Assembly (NCBI GenBank): GCA_025922755.1
Contig: JAICHE010000001.1
Location: 1 to 32,555 of the forward strand
Source of the DNA: Nitrososphaeraceae archaeon
Lineage (GTDB): Archaea > Thermoproteota > Nitrososphaeria > Nitrososphaerales > Nitrosopumilaceae
Reading direction: 5' to 3'
Length of the DNA: 32,555 bases
How positions within the stretch are numbered: the stretch's first letter is position 1; each line of letters starts with the position of its first letter. The position numbers and the translations under genes are program-made. The notes below the pieces were generated by a model. It ran no database searches and was not told where the DNA came from. It was given only the letters and a program-made list of their open reading frames with translations. Of this stretch, positions 24,062 through 32,441 are shown in pieces.

Positions 24062-24781
24062 ATGCCTAAATTTTCTCAAAAAGAACTTGACGAAATTAAC
24101 CCTAGTCTAAAAACTGCTGAAGATGCTTTGCGCTGGGCATCAGATAATTTACATCCAAAAGTTGCTAAAGCATCAAGTTTTGGGGCAGAAGACTCTTTAT
24201 TGATTGATATGATGACAAAGATTAATCCTAAATTCCGATTTTTCACCTTAGATACTGGAAGATTACCAGAAGAAACTTATGATGTTATGGATAGATTATC
24301 AAAAAAATATAATGTAAAATTTGAAGTGATGTTTCCTGATGCACAAGAAGTAAAAGAAATGGTTGAATCAAAGGGAATCAATTTATTTTATGACAGTGTT
24401 GAAAACAGAAGACTTTGCTGTGGAATAAGGAAAGTAAAACCACTACGAAAAATGCTTTCCACATTAGATGGTTGGATAACTGGAATTCGAAGAGATCAAA
24501 CCTCTACTAGAGAAAATGCAAAGATGCTTGAAATTGATGAAAAATACGATGGAATAGTAAAAGTGAATCCATTACTTGACTGGAATTGGGACCAAGTATG
24601 GAAGTATATCAAAGACAATAACGTTCCTTACCATTCCCTTCTTGACAAGGGATTTCCAAGTATTGGGTGTGAACCATGCACACGGGCCATTAGTGAAGGT
24701 GAAGATTTAAGAGCGGGTCGATGGTGGTGGGAAAATGATGAAACCAAAGAATGTGGATTACACATGCCTGATGGAGTGTAA
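24062..24781 (+). CDS. cysH: Assimilatory adenylylsulfate (APS) reductase
   Basis: The 239-residue enzyme of the APS/PAPS reductase family has the N-terminal SSFGAEDSLLIDM nucleotide-binding loop (38-50), LDTGRLPEETY (63-73), RRLCCGIRKVKPL (116-128), GIRRDQTSTR (141-150), CEPC (203-206) and the catalytic C231 in KECGLHM. The paired C119-C120 with C203/C206 is the [4Fe-4S] signature of enzymes that reduce APS rather than PAPS to sulfite. sat follows 2 bases after its stop, so they form a sulfate-assimilation operon. The TATA element is about 27 bases before the ATG. Confidence 0.95.
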   Translation: MPKFSQKELDEINPSLKTAEDALRWASDNLHPKVAKASSFGAEDSLLIDMMTKINPKFRFFTLDTGRLPEETYDVMDRLSKKYNVKFEVMFPDAQEVKEMVESKGINLFYDSVENRRLCCGIRKVKPLRKMLSTLDGWITGIRRDQTSTRENAKMLEIDEKYDGIVKVNPLLDWNWDQVWKYIKDNNVPYHSLLDKGFPSIGCEPCTRAISEGEDLRAGRWWWENDETKECGLHMPDGV

Positions 24782-24783
24782 TA

Positions 24784-25923
24784 ATGAGTAATGAGCAGAT
24801 CAAACCTCACGGTGGAGTTTTAGTAAATCGAATAAACAAAATTGACGCTTCTGGAATGCATTCAATTTCCATTTCAGAAGATCTTGCAAATGATGTTGAA
24901 AATATTGCCGATGGGATTTTTAGTCCTTTGGAAGGATTTTTGGGACAGCAAGACTTTGAAAGTGTGGTTGCAAAAGGAAGATTGTCAAACGGTTTGGCTT
25001 GGACAATCCCCATTGTTTTAGATGTAGAGGAGTCAACTGCAAATAAATTAAAAGAAGAAGGCGATGTACTACTAAAAAATCATCAGGGACTAGGTGTTGC
25101 AGTTTTACATGTAGAGGAAACTTTCTCTTTTGATAAAGAAAAAACTGCAAATGGTGTTTATGGAACTAATGATACTTCCCATCCAGGTGTAGCCAAAACC
25201 ATGGCCATGAAGGATTTTCTTGTTGGCGGTAAAATTGATTATATTCAAAGACCTGAGGATACAGAAATTAGAAAGAATAGATTAACTCCTTTACAAACCA
25301 GAGAAGCGTTTTCCCAAGCGGGATGGAAAACAATTTGTGCATTTCAAACAAGAAATCCACCACATGTTGCGCACGAAATGCTACAAAAGACATCCATTAC
25401 TACAAGAGATGGTGTCTTTGTAAATCCAATCATTGGAAAGAAAAAATCTGGAGATTTTGTAGATGAGGTAATCATAAAATGCTATGAAACTATGATTCAA
25501 AATTATTATCCTGAAAACAGATGCAAACTTGGAACACTACATACAGAAATGAAATATGCAGGTCCAAAAGAAGCAATTCATCATGCAATCATGAGACAAA
25601 ATTATGGTTGCACGCATATTATTATTGGCAGAGATCACGCAGGAGTAGGAAAGTTCTATGATCCTTTTGCAGCACAAAAAATATTTGATGATTATCCAGA
25701 ATTAGACATAAAACCTGTATTCTTTCCTGCCTTTTTCTATTGCAGGAAATGTCTTACGTATACAAATCCAAAGGCATGTCCACATGGTGATGATGCCAAA
25801 GAGCAAATTAGCGGTACTGCCTTAAGAGAAATGATTCAAAATGGTCAAGCACCATCCGAATTTATCCTAAGACCTGAGGTAGCAAAGGTAATCTTGGATT
25901 ATCCACATCCCTTCGTTGACTAG
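24784..25923 (+). CDS. sat: Sulfate adenylyltransferase (ATP sulfurylase)
   Basis: The 379-residue enzyme activates sulfate with ATP to APS. Motifs are QTRNPPHVAH (188-197), GRDHAGVG (282-289) and the intervening substrate-binding region. A C-x2-C-x8-C-x-H cluster (C320, C323, C332, H334) gives the zinc ribbon seen in prokaryotic Sat proteins such as those of Thermus. There is no fused APS kinase domain; that enzyme is encoded separately at 6943. It is the second gene of the cysH-sat operon (2-base gap). Confidence 0.97.
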   Translation: MSNEQIKPHGGVLVNRINKIDASGMHSISISEDLANDVENIADGIFSPLEGFLGQQDFESVVAKGRLSNGLAWTIPIVLDVEESTANKLKEEGDVLLKNHQGLGVAVLHVEETFSFDKEKTANGVYGTNDTSHPGVAKTMAMKDFLVGGKIDYIQRPEDTEIRKNRLTPLQTREAFSQAGWKTICAFQTRNPPHVAHEMLQKTSITTRDGVFVNPIIGKKKSGDFVDEVIIKCYETMIQNYYPENRCKLGTLHTEMKYAGPKEAIHHAIMRQNYGCTHIIIGRDHAGVGKFYDPFAAQKIFDDYPELDIKPVFFPAFFYCRKCLTYTNPKACPHGDDAKEQISGTALREMIQNGQAPSEFILRPEVAKVILDYPHPFVD

Positions 25924-25954
25924 ATATTTATTCAATCGATAAACTATCCTGTTT

Positions 25955-26620
25955 ATGAAGTACCTAATTACATTAATCATATTCTCAGGATTTTTTACGT
26001 CGGCCTTTGCTCAAGAAGAAGTAAAAAATCCATCAATTATCATCAATACACTTGAAATTCCTTTTGAAGATTTTAACACTATTTCCCGTGATGCTACAGT
26101 CTTTGAATTAGAAGAAAGTCACGCAATTAGTTGGAATATTACAATAGATAACAATCTTGTATATGCAAATCCTGATGGAAACGCAGTTTTGAAACTTTAC
26201 GATAAAAACTCTGATAAGTTCATTGAGGTAGGAATGGGTGGGCCACCTAATGAAAAATTTTGGGTTGGAGTAAATGCTGAAAAAGAAGGATATGTAGTAG
26301 TGCAAAGTGATCTTGAAAGAGGTTGGTATCCTGGTGCAAAAGTTGCTCTTTCATATACAGAACGAGGAGGCTTAACAGTAAACAATGGAGTAAGAATTAC
26401 AGTATCTAGCCTTAATATTGGCTCATTTGAGGTAGGTTCCTACTCAGTTCATGGAATGGAGAGTCCAACCGATCCACCCGCTGTAAAATCAGGTGTAATG
26501 ATAGTTGAATTCCTTTCCGGAGACCCATCACAAAATGTATTTGCATTATTTCCCTTTTATCTTGCAGCAGGAATAGGTACTCTTGTAGGAGTTTTGTATT
26601 TGACTAAGAGACGTTCTTAG
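25955..26620 (+). CDS. Secreted, C-terminally anchored surface protein, function unknown
   Basis: 221 residues: a signal peptide at 1-19 with a cleavage-like AFA before QEE, a strand-rich extracellular domain at about 25-190, a short polar linker, then a C-terminal TM (about 197-214) and a basic tail (TKRRS). It is displayed outside the cell membrane and tethered at its C-terminus, in an S-layer environment. No catalytic motif or family is recognised. It is 31 bases after sat, though a functional link is unsupported. Its 3' end overlaps nth by 17 bases. Confidence 0.8.
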   Translation: MKYLITLIIFSGFFTSAFAQEEVKNPSIIINTLEIPFEDFNTISRDATVFELEESHAISWNITIDNNLVYANPDGNAVLKLYDKNSDKFIEVGMGGPPNEKFWVGVNAEKEGYVVVQSDLERGWYPGAKVALSYTERGGLTVNNGVRITVSSLNIGSFEVGSYSVHGMESPTDPPAVKSGVMIVEFLSGDPSQNVFALFPFYLAAGIGTLVGVLYLTKRRS

Positions 26621-27257
26621 ATGAAAAATACTTGCAACTGTTTTTAATTTTACAGACCTCACACATAGGGGAAATAGGTTTGCATATATTTTGGCCATAC
26701 ATCACAAACGTGTCATTTATTTCAAGCCAAAATTTTTTAGGAATTTTTTTCATTAATTCCATTTCTGTTTCTTCTGGAGTTTTGGTATCCACCAATCCTA
26801 ATCTGTTCGAAATTCTATGAACATGAATATCAACTGGTATGGCTGGTTTATCAAAGGCATATACTAAAACACAATTTGCAGTTTTTCTACCTACACCTGG
26901 AAGTCCAACTAATTTTTCAAGATCATCTGGAACCTTTCCCCTATATCTAGAATCAATTATTTTGGCAACTTCGATAATTCGTTTTGCTTTAACGTGATAA
27001 AATCCAATTGATTTGATTATCTTTTCAATATCTTTTAATTTTGCATTTGCTAATTCTTTTGAATTTTTATATTTTGAAAATAATACTTTGACAACTTTTG
27101 TAGTGCTTTCGTCTTTGGTCCTTGCAGACAAAATAGTTCCAATAAGAATGCTAAAAGGCCCTCCAGTTTCAGCCTCATGCAATTCTCTAAGGGCTGTCAT
27201 TCTTGGAGGATTAACTGAGTTCATGGTTTTCATCATTCCTTGCAAGATTCGTTTCAT
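26604..27257 (-). CDS. nth: Endonuclease III, base-excision DNA glycosylase/AP lyase
   Basis: 217 residues. It contains the helix-hairpin-helix LVGLPGVGRKTA with the catalytic Lys, the catalytic Asp in VDIHVHRISNRLGL, and the iron-sulfur loop C-x6-C-x2-C-x5-C (ICKPISPMCEVCKIKNSC). It removes oxidised pyrimidines and nicks the abasic site. The frame reaches 27281 (TTG), but a TATA element at 27283-27292 lies within 30 bases of the ATG at 27257, supporting the shorter start. It is divergent from the aconitase-X operon. Confidence 0.95.
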   Translation of the reverse strand: MKRILQGMMKTMNSVNPPRMTALRELHEAETGGPFSILIGTILSARTKDESTTKVVKVLFSKYKNSKELANAKLKDIEKIIKSIGFYHVKAKRIIEVAKIIDSRYRGKVPDDLEKLVGLPGVGRKTANCVLVYAFDKPAIPVDIHVHRISNRLGLVDTKTPEETEMELMKKIPKKFWLEINDTFVMYGQNICKPISPMCEVCKIKNSCKYFSSKNVS

Positions 27258-27280
27258 TTCTATCTGATTTTTTACGTACA

Positions 27281-27292
27281 AGTATTATATCT
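27281..27292. promoter_or_regulatory. Shared TATA region between nth and the aconitase-X operon
   Basis: AGTATTATATCT is AT-rich and near-palindromic. It lies about 25 bases before the ATG at 27312 on the plus strand and about 30 bases before the ATG at 27257 on the minus strand, so one element may position TBP for both genes. Confidence 0.45.
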
Positions 27293-27311
27293 GTAATAAC
27301 AAATCAAACTA

Positions 27312-28466
27312 ATGGAGTTAACAAAAGAAGAAGAATCTGCCCTAAAAGGAGAACAGGGTGAAATTATGGAGATGGCATACAGAATTTTGGTTGCCACTGG
27401 AGAAGCTACTGATGCTGAAAAACTCATTCCAATTGAATGGGCACATCTCTCTGGAGTTAATTATAACACAATCGGAGATGCAGGAGAAGAATTCCTTGCA
27501 AGTATTAGTAAAGATGCAAGAGTTAAGGTAAAAACCAGTCTTAATCCAATGGGGTTTGATATTGATAATGTTTCAAGCTATAATCTGGATGATAATTTTA
27601 TCTCCAAACAACTTTCCATAAAACAATCCTATGAAAAAATGGGGGTAATTCCATCCTTTTCTTGTATTCCGTACGAAATTTTTGATATTCCCCAAGAAGG
27701 GACTCAAGTATCATTTGCTGAAAGTAATGCAGCAATTCATGCTAATTCCTTTGATAACTTGAAAACTAACAAGGAAAGTGCCTTCAGTGCACTTGCAAGT
27801 GCTTTAACCGGAAAAAGTCCATACTCTTCACTACGAAAAGAAGAATCCTCTAAACTTACCATTAGAATGAAGGTTGAGAATCCCAGTGAACTCACCTATG
27901 GAATGTTGGGATTTTTTGCAGGTAAAGTTGGAAACGAATCAGTAAATATTTCCGGAATTGGCAAAATGGATCGTCGTAGCTGCAAATCTCTATGTGGTGG
28001 AATGGGAACATCTGGAACATGTGCAAAATTCAATTTTAATGAGGATGATTCAGAATCTGAAGTTGTTGATTTTGATGAAAAAGAAATGAATGAAGTATAT
28101 GATCAATTAAACACAGCAGAAAAAGGTGACCTTATTACACTTGGTAGTCCTCAATTAGGATTAGAAGAAATTTCTGACCTGACTACCAAGCTAAAGGGAC
28201 GTTCATTCAAAAAAAGATGTATGATATTCTGTCCAAGAGCCGTAAAAGAACAAGCTACCAAATTAGGACATGTAGGTAAATTGGAAAAAGCTGGATGTGA
28301 AATTCTTTCTGATTGCTGTACTTGTCTTACACCCCTGATCAAAAAAGATGAAGTTGATGCTGTAACCACAAATAGCATTAAAGGAGCATATTATCTGAAA
28401 AATTCTAACGGAGTGGATGTTAATTTAAAATCATTATCTCAAATAATTGAAGATGAAACCAAATGA
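27312..28466 (+). CDS. Aconitase-X large subunit, probable phosphomevalonate dehydratase large subunit
   Basis: The 384-residue protein of the aconitase-X catalytic family (DUF521) opens with the family N-terminus LTKEEESALKGEQGEIMEMA. It carries cysteines suited to an iron-sulfur cluster: C118, C228/C237 in CGGMGTSGTC, C303/C307 in CMIFCPRA, and a C335-C336-x-C338 group. In archaea this two-subunit enzyme dehydrates 5-phosphomevalonate to trans-anhydromevalonate 5-phosphate in the modified mevalonate pathway to isoprenoid lipids. The ATGA overlap with the small-subunit gene supports the pairing. Other aconitase-X substrates (hydroxyproline metabolites) are less likely in this lineage. Confidence 0.9.
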   Translation: MELTKEEESALKGEQGEIMEMAYRILVATGEATDAEKLIPIEWAHLSGVNYNTIGDAGEEFLASISKDARVKVKTSLNPMGFDIDNVSSYNLDDNFISKQLSIKQSYEKMGVIPSFSCIPYEIFDIPQEGTQVSFAESNAAIHANSFDNLKTNKESAFSALASALTGKSPYSSLRKEESSKLTIRMKVENPSELTYGMLGFFAGKVGNESVNISGIGKMDRRSCKSLCGGMGTSGTCAKFNFNEDDSESEVVDFDEKEMNEVYDQLNTAEKGDLITLGSPQLGLEEISDLTTKLKGRSFKKRCMIFCPRAVKEQATKLGHVGKLEKAGCEILSDCCTCLTPLIKKDEVDAVTTNSIKGAYYLKNSNGVDVNLKSLSQIIEDETK

Positions 28467-28855
28467 GAAAAATTTTAGTAAAAGGCAAAACTCAAGGCAA
28501 AATTCTCAAATCAGAAAATCCAATTAACTTTCTTGGATCAGTAGATAAAAAAACTTCTGTAATAAGCGATGCACATCACGATTTATTCAAAAAATCTCTC
28601 AAAAATTCCATATTGGTTTTTCCATCTGGAGTAGGTAGCAGTGTTGGGGCGTACACAATCTATTCAATCAAATCCAACAATTCTGCACCACTTGCTATGG
28701 TTTGTCAAAAAGTGGATCTTACAGTTGCTACTGGGTGTGCACTTGCAAACATTCCTTTAATCACAGTTACAGACAAAGAGTTTTCTTCACTTAAAACTGG
28801 AATGGAAGTTCTATTAGATACCGAATCTCCTAATCCAATAACTTTTCTTGAATAA
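28463..28855 (+). CDS. Aconitase-X small (swivel) subunit, probable phosphomevalonate dehydratase small subunit
   Basis: 130 residues of the DUF126 swivelling-domain family. The motif PSGVGSSVGAY (54-64), with the conserved Ser that contributes to the active site, is present, followed by LTVATGCALANIPLI. Its ATG overlaps the stop of the large-subunit gene, so translation is coupled. The two subunits together form the dehydratase of the archaeal mevalonate pathway. Its 3' end overlaps the convergent AMMECR1-family gene by 26 bases. Confidence 0.9.
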   Translation: MRKILVKGKTQGKILKSENPINFLGSVDKKTSVISDAHHDLFKKSLKNSILVFPSGVGSSVGAYTIYSIKSNNSAPLAMVCQKVDLTVATGCALANIPLITVTDKEFSSLKTGMEVLLDTESPNPITFLE

Positions 28856-29447
28856 TTTCTCCCATAGGCTCGGTTTCTTTAAAAACAAGGCCCTGAAATT
28901 TCTGAATTTGAGTTTCTTTGTTTTTCCAATAATCTTTAGGTAACCCTGCCTTTTCACATGTATGTTCAAGAAATTCTTTTTCATTCCATCCGTACTCAAC
29001 AGGAACTTGAGGCAACAGCAAACCAGAATTACATCCAAATTTCACAATTAGACCGTCCTTACCAATCTTGATTTTTGAAGGATATTCAATCGGATCTTTC
29101 ACATCGATTTTTTTAGGGGGAGTAAGAACTGTTACCTCAAAAGTAATAGAATCCAACTCTTCAAATTTCACTGGAGGAAATCTTGGATCTTCTGTGGCTG
29201 CGGCAATTGAAGCTTCTTCTAATGCATCAAACAATTTTTTGTCTGGAAGGGGATATCCTATACAACCACGTAATCCTAGTGGATTATTCAAAGTTACAAA
29301 AACTCCAGATTTGAATGAGAAATTTTCTTGAAAATTCTTTTCCAAAATTAACCTTGTACCATCTTTAAGAAATTCAGTAACAATTCTTCTTGCAGATTTT
29401 ACAAGAGTTTTACCGTCGCCTTCTGTAATTATTATGTCATCTTTCAT
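28830..29447 (-). CDS. AMMECR1-family protein
   Basis: The 205-residue protein has the signature GLRGCIGYPLPDKKLFDALEEASIAAATEDPRFPPV (about 57-92), the hallmark of the AMMECR1/COG2078 family found in archaea and eukaryotes. The function is unsettled. Archaeal members often sit near MEMO or radical-SAM genes; that pairing is not seen here. Its start overlaps the 3' end of the Mut7-C gene by 11 bases, so it is probably translated from the same NFACT-Mut7-C message. Confidence 0.92.
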   Translation of the reverse strand: MKDDIIITEGDGKTLVKSARRIVTEFLKDGTRLILEKNFQENFSFKSGVFVTLNNPLGLRGCIGYPLPDKKLFDALEEASIAAATEDPRFPPVKFEELDSITFEVTVLTPPKKIDVKDPIEYPSKIKIGKDGLIVKFGCNSGLLLPQVPVEYGWNEKEFLEHTCEKAGLPKDYWKNKETQIQKFQGLVFKETEPMGEIIQEKLLD

Positions 29448-29934
29448 TTAACTCACTTACAAATTTCTGTAGGTTTCTAATATGAGATCCTTCCCAAAAA
29501 ATTTTTCCACAATTTTTACATTCCCAAAATTTTGCATTTTGTTCTAAAATTTTGATTGGTATTTTGCTCTTTACATTGTCCTTGTTAACGGATTTTGTTT
29601 TAGTATTGCATAAAGGACATCTTGCTCTATCCCCATTAATTTCAATTATTTTCAAATTTAGTTTATCAATTATTTCGCGAAATTGTTTGGTCTCTTCTTT
29701 TTTTTCTAAAAATATAGAATTTATTTCAAGTTTTAAGGCCTTTTTAACAAGATTTTCATCTCGCGAAATTATTATTCTTTGTTCCTTTCTTGCTAAATTG
29801 ATCAAATCATCATCTTGAATATCTGGTTCATACTTAGAATCATATCCCATCAACCGTAATTTTTTAGCAATGTTTCCTAACATAGCATCTACAAAGAATG
29901 TTGGGTTATTTTCATTATCATACTGCATCCCCAT
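29437..29934 (-). CDS. Mut7-C RNase-domain protein with zinc ribbon
   Basis: About 166 residues. It has the PIN-like Mut7-C fold: FFVDAMLGNIAKKLRLMGYD with the first acidic residue, DDDLINLA, IIISRDENLVKKA with the second acidic patch, and a C-terminal zinc ribbon (CPLC, then CKNC) as in COG1656. Members are predicted ribonucleases related to the C-terminal domain of C. elegans Mut-7. The frame extends to 29988, but that region lies inside the NFACT gene. ATG codons at 29934 and 29928 fit the family N-terminus. It overlaps NFACT and AMMECR1, suggesting one transcript. Confidence 0.88.
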   Translation of the reverse strand: MGMQYDNENNPTFFVDAMLGNIAKKLRLMGYDSKYEPDIQDDDLINLARKEQRIIISRDENLVKKALKLEINSIFLEKKEETKQFREIIDKLNLKIIEINGDRARCPLCNTKTKSVNKDNVKSKIPIKILEQNAKFWECKNCGKIFWEGSHIRNLQKFVSELNER

Positions 29935-31831
29935 ATCCCACTTCTTTAATTTGACTTTGTCCAGCAGGTAAAGCTCTAACAAAATCATCTATGCTAATTG
30001 GTTTTGTTATTTCTTCTTCAAGTTTAGAAAATTCCATCTTAATTTTTTTTGCAGCATCAACCATATCCAATCCATGTGGCTCAATAATTGCATAACAAAT
30101 TGAATCTTTTTTAATTGGATCAGGCGGACCTGAGGTTAAAAGATAGTGGTCATCCTGTGGGATTATGCCAACTGCTAAACGCAATGAAGGTATATTTACA
30201 AAATTCCTTTTTCCTTCAATAGTAAAGGAGCCTTTTGGAAGAAATTGTCCAGTAGGTGCTGATTTTTTTACTTGTTCAGGATTTACCCAAAAAGCACTTA
30301 ATCCATGCATTCCTTCTCTCCAAGCTCTGCTAAAACAAACTGTAGCATGAGCAACTTCGTCCATACTTTTTTTAGTTGGTTTTTCAGCATCTTTTAAAAT
30401 AAAAAATGGTGAACCAAAAATGTCACCATGAAATATTTTATCATTTTTTTTGAGATGTTTTCTTACAACTGCAGAATTAGATGGAGCATCCCGACCTCCA
30501 ATGGCAAGCATTCCATCAGAAGTAAAGAACCACCTGTATCTCTCATACCAATTTTTTTTCCTTACTTCTGCTACTAAAATTTCATTTTGTTGCGAACTTG
30601 ATTTATTCTTCAATTTTTCAAGTTTTTTCTTTGTCTTTTCTTTAATCTGCTCAATTGATTTTATCGCACCAGATTGTCGTTTTGCTTCATTAAACAAAAC
30701 AGAGGCAATAGATTGCAAGGATGCAGAAGGATCTATTTTGATTTTTTCTTCGTTTATTACAATTAGAGAAACTCCCTTTTCTTTTGATAACTGAGCATTA
30801 TTCGTGGCCATAATATCCCGTGCCCGTTCATCTTCAATGGAAATTATCCCTTTTGTGACCATTTCAAATAGAGAATTAGCCAAATTTGTGATATATCTTG
30901 ACTTTTCTTTAACAGTGTCCATCGCTTTTTCCTGTTCTGATATTTGAGTTTCAAGTTCCTTGATTTTTTTATCCGATTCCCCCGTTTGAAGAGTTTTGCC
31001 CTTTTCCACAATGTTTTCTGTAAAAACTTTATCCAATCCTTCCATGAAACTATTGACAGAGAAATATTCTTCAGATGGATCTAATTTAATCGGCATAACC
31101 TCGGTTTTATCATTACGAATTATTACAGGATCATGATTACCTGTGACTACATTGGTAACAATGGTTTTTGTTGTATGAAAGATTTTCTTAATTTCATCAT
31201 TGGTAAATTCATTTCCAATTTTTTTTGAATCAATATGTGCAGTGATAAATATTCCTTCCACATATTTTTTGGGTAAACCCAAAGTTCTACCTAACCATTT
31301 TCCTGCAATCAAATCCGTTTTTTTAAGATCATCAAAATCTGATTCTTTGATATTGAAAATATCTAGCCCACTTGGAGGAGGAGTAGCATATTTCATTCCT
31401 ACTCCTAATTTTCTATGTCTTACATCGATAGAATGTTGTAAAGCAAGAATTTTCATTTCTTCATTACAAAGCAAGATATTTCCATCTCCAAAAAACTCAG
31501 CAATAATTACAAACTCTTTATCAAATCCTGAAAATGTGAAATATGCTATTCTCTCAGATCCTATCTGTTCAATTTTTTTGATTTTAAATCTGAGAAGATC
31601 GCTTCTTAATCTTTTTAATAATTTGTTTGGTTCTATTTGATCTATCTTTACTGACGTTAACCAAAATCCAGAAGTAGAAATCATCATAAAAATATCTGCT
31701 TTTTCTGGATGGTGTAATTTGAATAAAATACTGTCCTTTGTTATTCCCCAAATATTACTAACATAGTAACCCTGTACCTCTTCAGAAATTCTATTTACAA
31801 GGAAATTAAGCTCTATTCCAGCAAGTGTCAT
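29918..31831 (-). CDS. NFACT-family protein (RqcH/Rqc2/NEMF homologue)
   Basis: 637 residues in the standard order: NFACT-N domain (about 1-230, starting TLAGIELNFLVNRI), a helical/coiled-coil middle (about 285-440), and the NFACT-R/DUF814 domain (about 440-560, WYERYRWFFTSDGMLAIGG, HGDIFGSPFF). Homologues bind obstructed large ribosomal subunits and direct tail addition to stalled peptides in ribosome quality control. The start at 31831 matches the family N-terminus better than TTG 31846. GGAGGG sits 7 bases upstream, a rare clear Shine-Dalgarno here, although a TATA element (31854-31860) at -26 would instead give a leaderless message. Confidence 0.93.
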   Translation of the reverse strand: MTLAGIELNFLVNRISEEVQGYYVSNIWGITKDSILFKLHHPEKADIFMMISTSGFWLTSVKIDQIEPNKLLKRLRSDLLRFKIKKIEQIGSERIAYFTFSGFDKEFVIIAEFFGDGNILLCNEEMKILALQHSIDVRHRKLGVGMKYATPPPSGLDIFNIKESDFDDLKKTDLIAGKWLGRTLGLPKKYVEGIFITAHIDSKKIGNEFTNDEIKKIFHTTKTIVTNVVTGNHDPVIIRNDKTEVMPIKLDPSEEYFSVNSFMEGLDKVFTENIVEKGKTLQTGESDKKIKELETQISEQEKAMDTVKEKSRYITNLANSLFEMVTKGIISIEDERARDIMATNNAQLSKEKGVSLIVINEEKIKIDPSASLQSIASVLFNEAKRQSGAIKSIEQIKEKTKKKLEKLKNKSSSQQNEILVAEVRKKNWYERYRWFFTSDGMLAIGGRDAPSNSAVVRKHLKKNDKIFHGDIFGSPFFILKDAEKPTKKSMDEVAHATVCFSRAWREGMHGLSAFWVNPEQVKKSAPTGQFLPKGSFTIEGKRNFVNIPSLRLAVGIIPQDDHYLLTSGPPDPIKKDSICYAIIEPHGLDMVDAAKKIKMEFSKLEEEITKPISIDDFVRALPAGQSQIKEVGYGDAV

Positions 31832-31838
31832 AACAAAT

Positions 31839-31844
31839 CCCTCC
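31839..31844 (-). promoter_or_regulatory. Shine-Dalgarno-like GGAGGG before NFACT
   Basis: Minus-strand GGAGGG is separated by 7 bases from the ATG at 31831. It favours that start over the upstream TTG at 31846, which would place the motif inside the coding region. Confidence 0.45.
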
Positions 31845-31933
31845 AAACGGGAAATTATACTCTTCCTGTTTTATGCTCATTTATTGACCAAAGATTTTAA
31901 ACGAGGATCACTTGAGACACACTAGAAATTTAC

Positions 31934-32410
31934 TTGGCCAAACACAAAAAGAAAACATCGAAACCTACTCCTGAGCCTGAAGACTCTAAGAAGGAATCTA
32001 TTGAGGAAAAGCCTGAAGAAATTCCAGAAACAGAGTCTCCAAATATAGCAGATTCAGCTCCAACAGAACCTACAACAAATCTTGTGGAAAGTAGCGAAAA
32101 AGATCGAAAACTAAACAAATTATTTTGGTTAAGAGTTGGACTTGCAGTTATTGCAGGAACTATTGCTACATTCATTTTTGAAGATATAGAAGGTGAAGAA
32201 AGAAGATGGGCTTCAATTGCCTTTATGATTATAATTTTTGCCGGAACAATTGTTGTTGCCAAAGGAATGAAGATGCAATTACCCTCTTCTGATAGAAAAA
32301 AAATTGTTACACAGGGAATTGGTAGTTATATTTTCTTGTACCTATTTACTTGGATTGTAACTTATACACTAGTGCATTCGGGAGATGCTTCCAGTGGAAT
32401 CAATATCTGA
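31934..32410 (+). CDS. Three-TM membrane protein resembling EMC6
   Basis: 158 residues from a TTG start. The basic N-terminus (KHKKK) leads to an acidic, Pro/Glu/Thr-rich disordered region (about 10-58), then three TM helices (about 65-83, 92-109, 126-147). The pattern R-x2-L-A-x2-A-G in TM1, a Lys-rich loop, and a last helix with W-x3-Y-x-L-V-H resembles eukaryotic EMC6 (Rab5ip family), a core subunit of the ER membrane protein complex; the acidic lead is an addition. This is a pattern-based inference. If right, it may act in membrane-protein insertion. It is divergent from NFACT. Confidence 0.78.
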   Translation: MAKHKKKTSKPTPEPEDSKKESIEEKPEEIPETESPNIADSAPTEPTTNLVESSEKDRKLNKLFWLRVGLAVIAGTIATFIFEDIEGEERRWASIAFMIIIFAGTIVVAKGMKMQLPSSDRKKIVTQGIGSYIFLYLFTWIVTYTLVHSGDASSGINI

Positions 32411-32441
32411 TTTCTTACATCAATTTAATCAGTGATCTTAG

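Noticed and set aside
29935..29988. N-terminal extension of the Mut7-C protein
   Set aside because: The extra residues lie within the NFACT coding region and do not match the family; ATG at 29934 or 29928 gives the normal N-terminus.
31200..31640. 146-codon open frame opposite the NFACT gene
   Set aside because: A shadow of the NFACT-N coding region on the other strand, without motif or promoter.
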